Assembly: GCA_963662675.2 (NCBI GenBank)
Contig: CAXXHP010000001.1
Span: 434,001-498,000, forward strand
Origin: G963662675 sp963662675
GTDB lineage: Bacteria; Bacteroidota; Bacteroidia; Bacteroidales; Prolixibacteraceae
DNA length: 64,000 nucleotides
Direction: 5' to 3'
In this document: positions 16,815 to 23,970 of the stretch, piece by piece
Numbering within the stretch: the first letter of the stretch is position 1
Layout: every line of letters starts with the position of its first letter
Program-made: the position numbers and the translations under genes
Notes under the pieces: generated by a model
What the model was told of the DNA's origin: nothing
Database searches by the model: none
Seen by the model: only the letters and a program-made list of their open reading frames with translations

Positions 16815-16844
16815 AAGGGCTGTCCGTAAGGGCAGTCCTTTTTT
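16815..16844 (+). terminator. Intrinsic terminator of the Psr-type operon
   Basis: AAGGGCTGTCC pairs with GGGCAGTCCTT (two G-T pairs) around GTAA, followed by a T run. It lies 38 nt past the rhodanese-like stop. Confidence 0.8.
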
Positions 16845-16883
16845 CATTTTTGCAGAATGACTTTTATGTTCTAGATTTGGTGG

Positions 16884-18191
16884 ATGAAATTTAAGATCAC
16901 CAATATTTCTGCGTTGCAGCTGTTTCAGCTTATTAGGTTTGTATCGTTGATGATTATTGGGGTTGTTTTTACAAAAACTCAACTTGAAATACAGGAAATT
17001 GGAGAATATGAGCAGTTCTTGTTCTTGGCCAGTGGTGTTAGTTTTTTCTGGTTAAATGGATTAATACGTGGCATATTGCCCTTGTCGAAAGAAGAAGGAC
17101 AAATTGAAAGTAAAAGCCGTTTTTTCAGTGCTTTTATTCTACTTAGCTTTTTTACACTTATTTGTATGGGGATGTTGGTGTTATTGGGCAAGCCAATTTC
17201 AGAAACATTCTTTTCAACCAATCAGGTTCCAGAACTCGTGTTGCTTTCTGCTTATCTTTTCTTTAGTGTTCCAGCCAGTTTAGTTGAATATTATTTTCTC
17301 ATTCGTAATGAATCGACGAAGATCGTTTGGTACGGAGTGATAAGTTTTTTAGTGATGATTTTGTTGGTCGGTGTCCCCGCTATTTTAGGGCTTGAAATCA
17401 TATTTAGCCTTTATGGACTGCTATTCTCTGCTTTTTTGCGCTATCTGTTTCTGTGGTTTCTTATGTTGAAGAATGAATCACTTTCGGTGTCATTCCCCTT
17501 TATAAAAAAACATCTGAAGTTATCTTCTCCGTTAATTTTGTCAGCACTACTTAGTGGTTCTGCCCAATATGTTGATGGATTTATTGTTACTTCTCGTTTT
17601 GACGATGGCACATTTGCTGTTTTTCGCTATGGTGCAAGAGAATTGCCACTTGTTATTTTACTTGCAAATGCCTTTAGTAATGCCATGTTGCCTGAGTTCG
17701 GAATTAAACAAAATCTGAATAATTCATTGCTGAAAATAAAAGCCGAATCTAATCGGATGTCAAATTTTCTTTTCCCCTTATCAGCGGCATTATTACTATC
17801 AAGTCACCTTCTTTTTCCAATTGTTTTTAATGATCAGTTTATTGAGAGTGCATCTATTTTTAATATTTACCTCTTGTTAATTACGAGTAGATTGTTGTTT
17901 CCGCAAACGGTTCTTATTGGTCTTAGAAAAGTGTCATTTATAGCGAAAGCATCGTTGCTGGAATTGATTGTGAATGTAATTCTTAGCTTGTGGTTTGTGC
18001 AGTTGTGGGGGATAGCAGGTATCGCTTATGCTACTGTACTTGCATATTTAGCTGAAAAAATATTTTTAGTCATTGCGGTAAAGAATCAGCTTAACATCCC
18101 GGTAACAAAGTATCAGAACATTTCGGTGCACCTGATCTATTCGCTATTTTTGTTATTCGTTTTTTATTTAGTTGAGTTTGTAATTTTTTGA
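16884..18191 (+). CDS. Polysaccharide flippase-like membrane protein (Wzx/MATE superfamily)
   Basis: A 435-residue protein with about twelve hydrophobic segments and the layout of oligosaccharide flippases: an N-terminal pair (ISALQLFQLIRFVSLMIIGV), a central SSPLILSALLSGSAQYVDGF segment and C-terminal helices. Such proteins move lipid-linked sugar units or similar lipids across the inner membrane. No glycosyltransferases or polymerase genes surround it, so its substrate is unknown. The stop is followed immediately (1 nt) by the AlkD-like gene, so the two are probably co-transcribed although their functions look unrelated. Confidence 0.78.
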   Translation: MKFKITNISALQLFQLIRFVSLMIIGVVFTKTQLEIQEIGEYEQFLFLASGVSFFWLNGLIRGILPLSKEEGQIESKSRFFSAFILLSFFTLICMGMLVLLGKPISETFFSTNQVPELVLLSAYLFFSVPASLVEYYFLIRNESTKIVWYGVISFLVMILLVGVPAILGLEIIFSLYGLLFSAFLRYLFLWFLMLKNESLSVSFPFIKKHLKLSSPLILSALLSGSAQYVDGFIVTSRFDDGTFAVFRYGARELPLVILLANAFSNAMLPEFGIKQNLNNSLLKIKAESNRMSNFLFPLSAALLLSSHLLFPIVFNDQFIESASIFNIYLLLITSRLLFPQTVLIGLRKVSFIAKASLLELIVNVILSLWFVQLWGIAGIAYATVLAYLAEKIFLVIAVKNQLNIPVTKYQNISVHLIYSLFLLFVFYLVEFVIF

Positions 18192-18192
18192 T

Positions 18193-18876
18193 ATGGATAT
18201 ACTATTGGATGATGCAGGAACGGAGAAAGTATTTCAAGAACTTTTGTCGAAAATACGTCTTTTAAAGAATGGAGAAACAGTTGCCCAAATGCAAAAAAGG
18301 GGCTTGAGTTATAAAGTGAATTGGGGTGCTTCTGTGATCTCATTGAGAGATTTGGCAAAGCAATACGAAAAAAACCATTTGCTGGCATTAAAACTTTGGA
18401 ACAAACAATGGCGCGAAACCATGATTTTAGCTACCCTGCTAGATGATCCGGAGATGTTAACTGAAGAGCAAATGGATTACTGGGCTAAAAGCTATGAAAC
18501 ATCTGAGATAGCAGAGCAGGCCGTTGCAAATTTGTTTACTAATTCGAAGTTTGCCTTTATAAAAGCACTGGAATATTGCTGTGGCAAAAAGCATCTGGTA
18601 AGATATACTGGCTTGCACATGGTTGGGCGACTTGCAATGGTCGATAAGAAAGCAATCGATGAAATGTTTGAGCCGTTTTTTAAAGTGCTTTTCTCTTTGA
18701 TTAAAGACCCTGAGCTGGGGCAGATTTTTTACAGGACAATGATTTTGATGGCAAACCGTAGTGAGGCCCTGCGTGAATCTTGTAAGGAATTCTTAGAATT
18801 AGTTTTGGAGATGGAGGAAGAGCATCCTAAAAAATTGGCAACGTTATTGTTGGAAGATATCGCAGAAATGGATTGA
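18193..18876 (+). CDS. DNA alkylation repair protein (AlkD-like HEAT repeat)
   Basis: A 227-residue, mostly helical protein resembling AlkD-type DNA glycosylases, which remove N3- and N7-alkylated purines using HEAT-like repeats. SYKVNWGASVISLRDLAK, LWNKQWRETMILATLL and the segment ending QMDYWAKSYETSEI (containing a Trp-Ala of the family) support the call. Several distant members of the family lack activity, and the catalytic residues cannot be confirmed by eye. It starts 1 nt after the flippase gene. Confidence 0.72.
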   Translation: MDILLDDAGTEKVFQELLSKIRLLKNGETVAQMQKRGLSYKVNWGASVISLRDLAKQYEKNHLLALKLWNKQWRETMILATLLDDPEMLTEEQMDYWAKSYETSEIAEQAVANLFTNSKFAFIKALEYCCGKKHLVRYTGLHMVGRLAMVDKKAIDEMFEPFFKVLFSLIKDPELGQIFYRTMILMANRSEALRESCKEFLELVLEMEEEHPKKLATLLLEDIAEMD

Positions 18877-18970
18877 AACGGTGAGAGTGACAATAGGGCA
18901 GTTTCTAAATGCACTGAAGGCTTTGGCATTGTTTTTATGTGCTTAATTCAGAATTTAAATATTTAGTGAA

Positions 18971-19747
18971 ATGAATTTAACGAAATCATCAAATCCTGTT
19001 TTTGGGAAGGCTATATTTGAACGGACTCAGGCAGATGCGCAGGAAGGTACGATGACAGTTAATGGAACTGTCAATAAAACTGGCCTGATGCTTTTAATTG
19101 TGACTTTTGCAGCCTTGTTTACCTGGCGTAAATTTTTTGCTGCATATGATTATTCCGGCACAGAAACTGCACTTTCTGCAATTTCAATCTGGTTAATTGC
19201 TGGAGGGATAGGTGGTTTTATCACAGCCATGATTACCGTATTCAGTCCTCGAAAGGCTGGAATTACGGCTCCGGTATATGCCGCTTTTGAGGGGGTGTTT
19301 CTGGGAGGTATCTCTGCCTTGTTTGAGAGCATGTACCCGGGATTGGTCATGAGGGCAGTCGCTCTTACATTTGGGGTTTTCTTTGTTCTGCTGATGCTAT
19401 ACCGTTCCGGCACAATCAGGGCAACAGGTAGATTCCGAATGGGCGTTATGGCAGCTACCGGAGGAATTGCATTGGTCTATTTTGTCAGCTTTATCGCTGG
19501 CATGTTTGGCGCAAATCTAAGCTTCTTGCATGGAAACAGCATGTTGAGTATAGGCATCAGCCTTTTTGTTGTAGTCATTGCGGCACTTAATCTTATCCTC
19601 GACTTTGATTTTATTGATCGAGGAGCTGCTGCCGGTGCACCGAAGTATATGGAGTGGTATGGTGCTTTTGGTCTCATGGTTACTTTAATTTGGCTATACA
19701 TGGAAATATTGCGCCTATTGGCGAAATTAGCTTCCAGACGGGATTAG
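18971..19747 (+). CDS. Bax inhibitor-1/YccA-family membrane protein
   Basis: A 258-residue protein with seven hydrophobic segments. The N-terminal soluble part (NPVFGKAIFERTQADAQ) and the segments APVYAAFEGVFLGGISALFE and ILDFDFIDRGAAAGAPKYME with WYGAFGLMVTLIWLYMEILR are typical of the YccA/BI-1 (TMBIM) family. The conserved acidic residues (Asp in LDFDFID) are present. Members are calcium-leak or proteostasis-related membrane proteins; in E. coli YccA modulates FtsH. It stands alone with a strong terminator 22 nt downstream. Confidence 0.87.
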   Translation: MNLTKSSNPVFGKAIFERTQADAQEGTMTVNGTVNKTGLMLLIVTFAALFTWRKFFAAYDYSGTETALSAISIWLIAGGIGGFITAMITVFSPRKAGITAPVYAAFEGVFLGGISALFESMYPGLVMRAVALTFGVFFVLLMLYRSGTIRATGRFRMGVMAATGGIALVYFVSFIAGMFGANLSFLHGNSMLSIGISLFVVVIAALNLILDFDFIDRGAAAGAPKYMEWYGAFGLMVTLIWLYMEILRLLAKLASRRD

Positions 19748-19768
19748 AAACATATGAAAAAATATATG

Positions 19769-19798
19769 ACAGGGGCTTCGGTCCCTGTTTTTATTTTT
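19769..19798 (+). terminator. Intrinsic terminator after the BI-1 family gene
   Basis: ACAGGGGC and GTCCCTGT pair around a TTCG tetraloop, followed by a T-rich tract. This is a classical rho-independent terminator. Confidence 0.85.
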
Positions 19799-19844
19799 GG
19801 GTGATTAATCGTATTTTCGGCTGGTCTAATTAAGCAATTTTTCC

Positions 19845-21011
19845 ATGCAGGTTTTAAACGTAATTGATAAAAAATCAATTCATGCTTTTCACGAGCTTCC
19901 ATATTTAATTTATAAAGACGACTCCAACTGGATTCCTCCATTACGAATGATGGTTGAGTCAACCTTCGATCCGAATAAGAATAATTCCTTAAAATCAGGC
20001 GATGTGTCTCGTTGGTTGTTGGTAAACGAAGGACAGGTTATTGGGCGTATTGCTGCTTTTTATGTAGATGCGTATGCAAATAGTGCGGAGCAACCCACTG
20101 GTGGTGTTGGGTTCTTTGAATGTGTCAATGATCAGGAAGCAGCTAGCCTATTGTTTGATACCGCTATTTCCTGGCTTAAAGATAAAGGCATGGAAGCGGC
20201 AGATGGCCCCATAAATATCGGTGAGAACTTCTTCAATTGGGGCGTTTTGTCCGAAGGATTTATGCCGCAGGGTTTTGGAATGCCCTACAATCCTCCGTAT
20301 TATCAGACCCTCTTCGAGAAATTTGGATTTAAAACGTATTATAAGCAATATAGTTACCACTTAAATATTACCAGCCCCGATTTGCCAGAGCGATTTTGGA
20401 AAATTGCAGCGTGGACAGCAAAAAAGCCAGGGTATAGCTATAAGCAATTTAGCTTTTCCAACACAGAAAGTTTCATTGCTGATTTTATTGAGATATATGA
20501 GCAGGCCTGGAAGAAGCATGATAATTATAAGAGGATTGCCCCAAAGGATATTATGGATATGCTTCAGCAATCTAAACTTATGATTGACGAGGATTTTATT
20601 TGGTTTGTGTATCATGAAGGACGACCTATCGCTTTTTTTATGATGGTGCCAGACCTTAACCAACTGTTCAGATATTTTCCAAATGGGAAAATGAACTTGC
20701 TAAAAATGACCAAATTGCTTTATCTAAAGAAAAGAAAAGTGATTAATCGATGCAGAGTATTAGTAATGGGAGTAGTGCCAAAATTTCAGAAGTCTGGGAT
20801 TGAATCAGCTATTTTTTATCAACTTCGCCAAGTACTTCTGAGAAAAGATTGGTATCAAGAGATGGAAATGAGTTGGGTTGGCGATTTTAATCCCAAAATG
20901 ATATCTCTGTTTGAGGCAGTTGGTGGTAACCATGTTAAAACTCATTTGACGCTTCGGTACTTGTTTGATCGAAATAAAGAATTTAAACGTTCACCAATTA
21001 TTGAAGACTAA
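19845..21011 (+). CDS. GNAT-superfamily protein of YghO type (paralogue 1)
   Basis: A 388-residue soluble protein. The C-terminal region, with RVLVMGVVPKFQKSGIESAI, resembles the acetyl-CoA-binding segment of GNAT acyltransferases. The first half carries PTGGVGFFECVNDQEAASLL and ADGPINIGENFFNWG, shared with the next gene. It is similar in layout to YghO-like proteins annotated as putative N-acetyltransferases. The substrate is unknown. The protein is a close paralogue of the following gene, so a tandem duplication is likely. Confidence 0.65.
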   Translation: MQVLNVIDKKSIHAFHELPYLIYKDDSNWIPPLRMMVESTFDPNKNNSLKSGDVSRWLLVNEGQVIGRIAAFYVDAYANSAEQPTGGVGFFECVNDQEAASLLFDTAISWLKDKGMEAADGPINIGENFFNWGVLSEGFMPQGFGMPYNPPYYQTLFEKFGFKTYYKQYSYHLNITSPDLPERFWKIAAWTAKKPGYSYKQFSFSNTESFIADFIEIYEQAWKKHDNYKRIAPKDIMDMLQQSKLMIDEDFIWFVYHEGRPIAFFMMVPDLNQLFRYFPNGKMNLLKMTKLLYLKKRKVINRCRVLVMGVVPKFQKSGIESAIFYQLRQVLLRKDWYQEMEMSWVGDFNPKMISLFEAVGGNHVKTHLTLRYLFDRNKEFKRSPIIED

Positions 21012-21020
21012 TTGTGCTTT

Positions 21021-21036
21021 TCCCCCAATAGGGGGA
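21021..21036. repeat. Short GC-rich hairpin between the paralogues
   Basis: TCCCCC-AATA-GGGGGA forms a perfect 6-bp hairpin 10 nt after the first paralogue. There is no T tract, so it may attenuate or protect the message rather than terminate it. Confidence 0.4.
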
Positions 21037-21077
21037 TACTAATAAATTGTAACTTGCGTACTTAATAATTCTTATAG

Positions 21078-22253
21078 ATGCAACTAATAGAAGTAACAAA
21101 TACTGAAACAGCAAAGATGTTCAACCGTGTGCCTCATATCATTTATAAGAATGATAAGAATTGGGCGCCTCCTTTAGAGGTAATGGTCGAAGATGCTTTT
21201 AACCCGAATAAAAATCCATCATTTAATGGGGGAGATGCCCAACGATGGGTGTTGACAGATAAAAGTGGCAGACTGCTTGGGCGAATTGCTGCATTTGTAA
21301 ATTACAACAAGGCAAAAGCATTTGAGCAGCCAACCGGTGGTTGTGGGTTTTTTGAATGTGTAGATGATCAAGAGGCCGCTGTCGTATTATTTGATGCGGC
21401 TCGCGATTGGTTGAAGAAACTAGGAATGGAAGCGATGGATGGTCCTGTTAATTTTGGCGAAAACTATATGAACTGGGGTTTGCTGGTTGAAGGCTTTGAG
21501 CCACAAGGATACGGAATGCCCTACAACCCATCATATTATCAAAAATTATTTGAGAACTATGGGTTTCAAATGTATTTTAAACAGTTTAGTTATCATCTGG
21601 ATTACTCGGTTCCCTTCCCTGAGCGTTTTTGGAAAATAGCCGGATGGGTAGCCCAAAGGCCGGGATATAGTTTCAAGCATTTTAGTTATGAAAAAACGGA
21701 ATCTTTTATCAAGGATTTCTGTCATATTTATGATGAAGCTTGGCGATTCCATGAGCATTTTAAACCACTAGATCCACAGGATTTGCGTGATTTTTTAAAG
21801 GATTCTAAAGCAGTGCTTGATCCAGAGATGGTTTGGTTTGCATATCATGAAAATGAGCCAATAGCATTGTTCGTTATGATTCCGGATATAAATCAAATCC
21901 TTAGGAAATTAAATGGCAAAATGAACTTCGTAAATAAATTGAAATTTTTGTATTACAAAAAAACGAAGGCCATAACCCGTACCCGAATACTGATAATGGG
22001 TGTAGTGCCAAAGTATCAACGTTCAGGCGTTGAGTCAGCCATTTTTTGGTGTCAGGATAAATTGATGAAAAACAAACCTCAGTATACAGAGGTCGAATTA
22101 TCATGGGCCGGCGATTTTAACCCTAAGATCATATCGCTTTATGAGTCTGTAGGGGGGAAACTCGCCAAAACCCATTATACAATGAGGTATTTATTCGACA
22201 GAGCAAAACCCTTTCATCGTGCTCCAATAATTGGTGCAGAAAAAGAAGAATAA
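21078..22253 (+). CDS. GNAT-superfamily protein of YghO type (paralogue 2)
   Basis: A 391-residue paralogue of the preceding gene. Shared landmarks are PTGGCGFFECVDDQEAAVVL, MDGPVNFGENYMNWG, QGYGMPYNPSYYQKLFENYG and the GNAT-like segment RILIMGVVPKYQRSGVESAI, all in the same order and spacing. Both copies are intact, which argues that each is functional. They may act on similar but different substrates; none can be named from the sequence. The 66-nt gap contains the short hairpin and no clear promoter. Confidence 0.65.
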   Translation: MQLIEVTNTETAKMFNRVPHIIYKNDKNWAPPLEVMVEDAFNPNKNPSFNGGDAQRWVLTDKSGRLLGRIAAFVNYNKAKAFEQPTGGCGFFECVDDQEAAVVLFDAARDWLKKLGMEAMDGPVNFGENYMNWGLLVEGFEPQGYGMPYNPSYYQKLFENYGFQMYFKQFSYHLDYSVPFPERFWKIAGWVAQRPGYSFKHFSYEKTESFIKDFCHIYDEAWRFHEHFKPLDPQDLRDFLKDSKAVLDPEMVWFAYHENEPIALFVMIPDINQILRKLNGKMNFVNKLKFLYYKKTKAITRTRILIMGVVPKYQRSGVESAIFWCQDKLMKNKPQYTEVELSWAGDFNPKIISLYESVGGKLAKTHYTMRYLFDRAKPFHRAPIIGAEKEE

Positions 22254-22266
22254 ATAACTGAATTCC

Positions 22267-22297
22267 TTTGGAATTTTTATAACTATACTTATATTTG
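22267..22297 (+). promoter_or_regulatory. Promoter of the L31 gene
   Basis: TTTG (22267-22270) and TATATTTG (22290-22297) are separated by 19 nt, a full match to the Bacteroidota sigma-A promoter. The predicted start is near 22303. It is followed by AAAGGAG (22321-22327), an unusually good Shine-Dalgarno for this phylum, 7 nt before the ATG at 22335. Confidence 0.75.
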
Positions 22298-22334
22298 CAG
22301 CCCGATTGTAATAATGTTGAAAAGGAGATCAGCA

Positions 22335-22598
22335 ATGAAAAAAGGAATACATCCAGATAATTATCGTATGGTAGCGTTTAAAGATATGTCAGACGGTACA
22401 ATCTTTCTAAATAAGTCTACTATCCAAACCAAGGAAAATGAAGTGGTTGATGGTGTCGAATATCCAGTTGTGAAATTGGAAATCTCGAGTAGTTCACATC
22501 CATTTTATACTGGTAAGATGAAACTTGTCGATACCGCAGGTCGTGTTGATAAATTCATGAATCGTTACCAGAAACACATGGATACTCGCAAGAAATAA
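22335..22598 (+). CDS. rpmE2: Ribosomal protein L31 type B
   Basis: An 87-residue 50S subunit protein. MKKGIHPDNYRMVAFKDMSD is the typical start of the type B (zinc-independent) form. The CxxC zinc ribbon of type A is absent and no cysteines occur at all. Type B lets cells spare zinc under limitation, though many Bacteroidota carry only this form. The ATG at 22335 is chosen because a Shine-Dalgarno precedes it; an ATG at 22314 adds seven unrelated residues. A complete promoter lies upstream and a strong terminator downstream, so it is a single-gene unit. Confidence 0.95.
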   Translation: MKKGIHPDNYRMVAFKDMSDGTIFLNKSTIQTKENEVVDGVEYPVVKLEISSSSHPFYTGKMKLVDTAGRVDKFMNRYQKHMDTRKK

Positions 22599-22620
22599 TT
22601 ATTGCGTAAACAATATTATT

Positions 22621-22649
22621 AAAGCTTCGCTTGTTGCGAGGCTTTTTTT
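22621..22649 (+). terminator. Intrinsic terminator after the L31 gene
   Basis: AAGCTTCGC pairs with GCGAGGCTT (one wobble) around TTGTT, followed by a T run. It lies 22 nt after the L31 stop. Confidence 0.85.
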
Positions 22650-22681
22650 ATATATGGCATTTGTCAAATAATGAGTTAGTT

Positions 22682-23869
22682 ATGAATATTGTATTGTTTG
22701 AGTCAAGTCAGCGAAACTGTTTATTACCTCTCGTTTATACTCGCCCGGTCGCTTTGTTAAGAACGGGAATCCTAACGATTAGGGATAAATGGGAAAAGCG
22801 TATCGATGGGCAATATTCCTTCAAAACAGAACCCTATTTGGCAAGTAAATATCCGCAAATTGAGTCTGAGGATAATTTCTTGTTGTCTTCACATGTTTGT
22901 CCGACTGATGAGTTAACCCGACAAGTTTTAAGTCTAAATTTTGAAGAGGGAATTAAATATAGAGGAATTCCGATTGCTTTACGAACTTGTCATGTAGATG
23001 TATTTCGTGATAATACGGATTGCACTAAAGGGATTAGTTGGACTGATTACAATAGCTCATTGGATTTGATTCAATATCCTTGGGATTTGACAGAAGTGAA
23101 TGGTCGACAAATAGAACTCGACTTTGAGTTGTTGACAAAAGGAAGGCAGTCTGCCAAAATTAGCGCTACAAATAATTTAATAAAAGAAGAAAATATCTTT
23201 GTCGAAGAAGGTGCTAAAATTGAATTTGCCACGATTAATGCAAGTGAAGGCTTTGTGTACATCGGGAGAGATACTGAAATCATGGAAGGCTCATTGCTCC
23301 GTGGTCCTTTTGCATTGTGCGACAATTCCGTAGTTAATATGGGGAGCAAGATTTATGGGGCTACAACAGTAGGGCCTTATTCAAAAGTTGGCGGAGAAGT
23401 TATGCAATCCATTATTACCGGTTTCTCCAATAAGGGACATGATGGGTTTTTAGGTAATTCTATTTTAGGTGAGTGGTGTAATTTAGGAGCAGGTACAAAT
23501 GTGTCAAATCTTAAAAACACTTACGATAAGGTGAAAGCATGGAGCTATTCTGAGAATAAATTCATCCAAACGGGCTTGCAATTTTGTGGGCTGATTATGG
23601 GAGACCATTCAAAAGCTGGTATAAATACCATGTTTAACACCGGAACGGTGGTTGGCGTTGGTGCAAATATATTTGGAGCCGGGTTTCCTCGTCAGTTTGT
23701 TCCTTCATTTTCAATTGGGGGAGCACAAGGATATAAGGAAAATCGATTATCTGGGGTTATTAGTACGGCATCGCAAGTAATGAGTAGACGAAACAGAAAG
23801 TTTACGGAGCTTGACCAACAAATATTGGCGAATATTTATGAGACGTCAGCTATATACCGTAAGTTTTAA
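22682..23869 (+). CDS. GlmU-family putative sugar nucleotidyltransferase
   Basis: A 395-residue protein with a degenerate N-terminal nucleotidyltransferase half and a C-terminal left-handed beta-helix of hexapeptide repeats (IYGATTVGPYSKVGGEVMQS, LGAGTNVSNLKNTYDK and AGINTMFNTGTVVGVGANIF). Bacteroidota contain such a GlmU-like protein besides or instead of canonical GlmU. The expected LxxGxGTRM pyrophosphorylase motif is not visible at the N-terminus, so the nucleotide-transfer activity is uncertain. The ATG at 22682 (MNIVLFESSQRN) is chosen; the frame upstream runs through the L31 terminator. Confidence 0.78.
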   Translation: MNIVLFESSQRNCLLPLVYTRPVALLRTGILTIRDKWEKRIDGQYSFKTEPYLASKYPQIESEDNFLLSSHVCPTDELTRQVLSLNFEEGIKYRGIPIALRTCHVDVFRDNTDCTKGISWTDYNSSLDLIQYPWDLTEVNGRQIELDFELLTKGRQSAKISATNNLIKEENIFVEEGAKIEFATINASEGFVYIGRDTEIMEGSLLRGPFALCDNSVVNMGSKIYGATTVGPYSKVGGEVMQSIITGFSNKGHDGFLGNSILGEWCNLGAGTNVSNLKNTYDKVKAWSYSENKFIQTGLQFCGLIMGDHSKAGINTMFNTGTVVGVGANIFGAGFPRQFVPSFSIGGAQGYKENRLSGVISTASQVMSRRNRKFTELDQQILANIYETSAIYRKF

Positions 23870-23970
23870 AGCAACATATCAAATTTGGCATGGCTATTGC
23901 CTATTTGCATACCAGTTTTTATCCATATGTATGCAATGTCAGCTTGTCATATGGAAACAGATAGAATATT

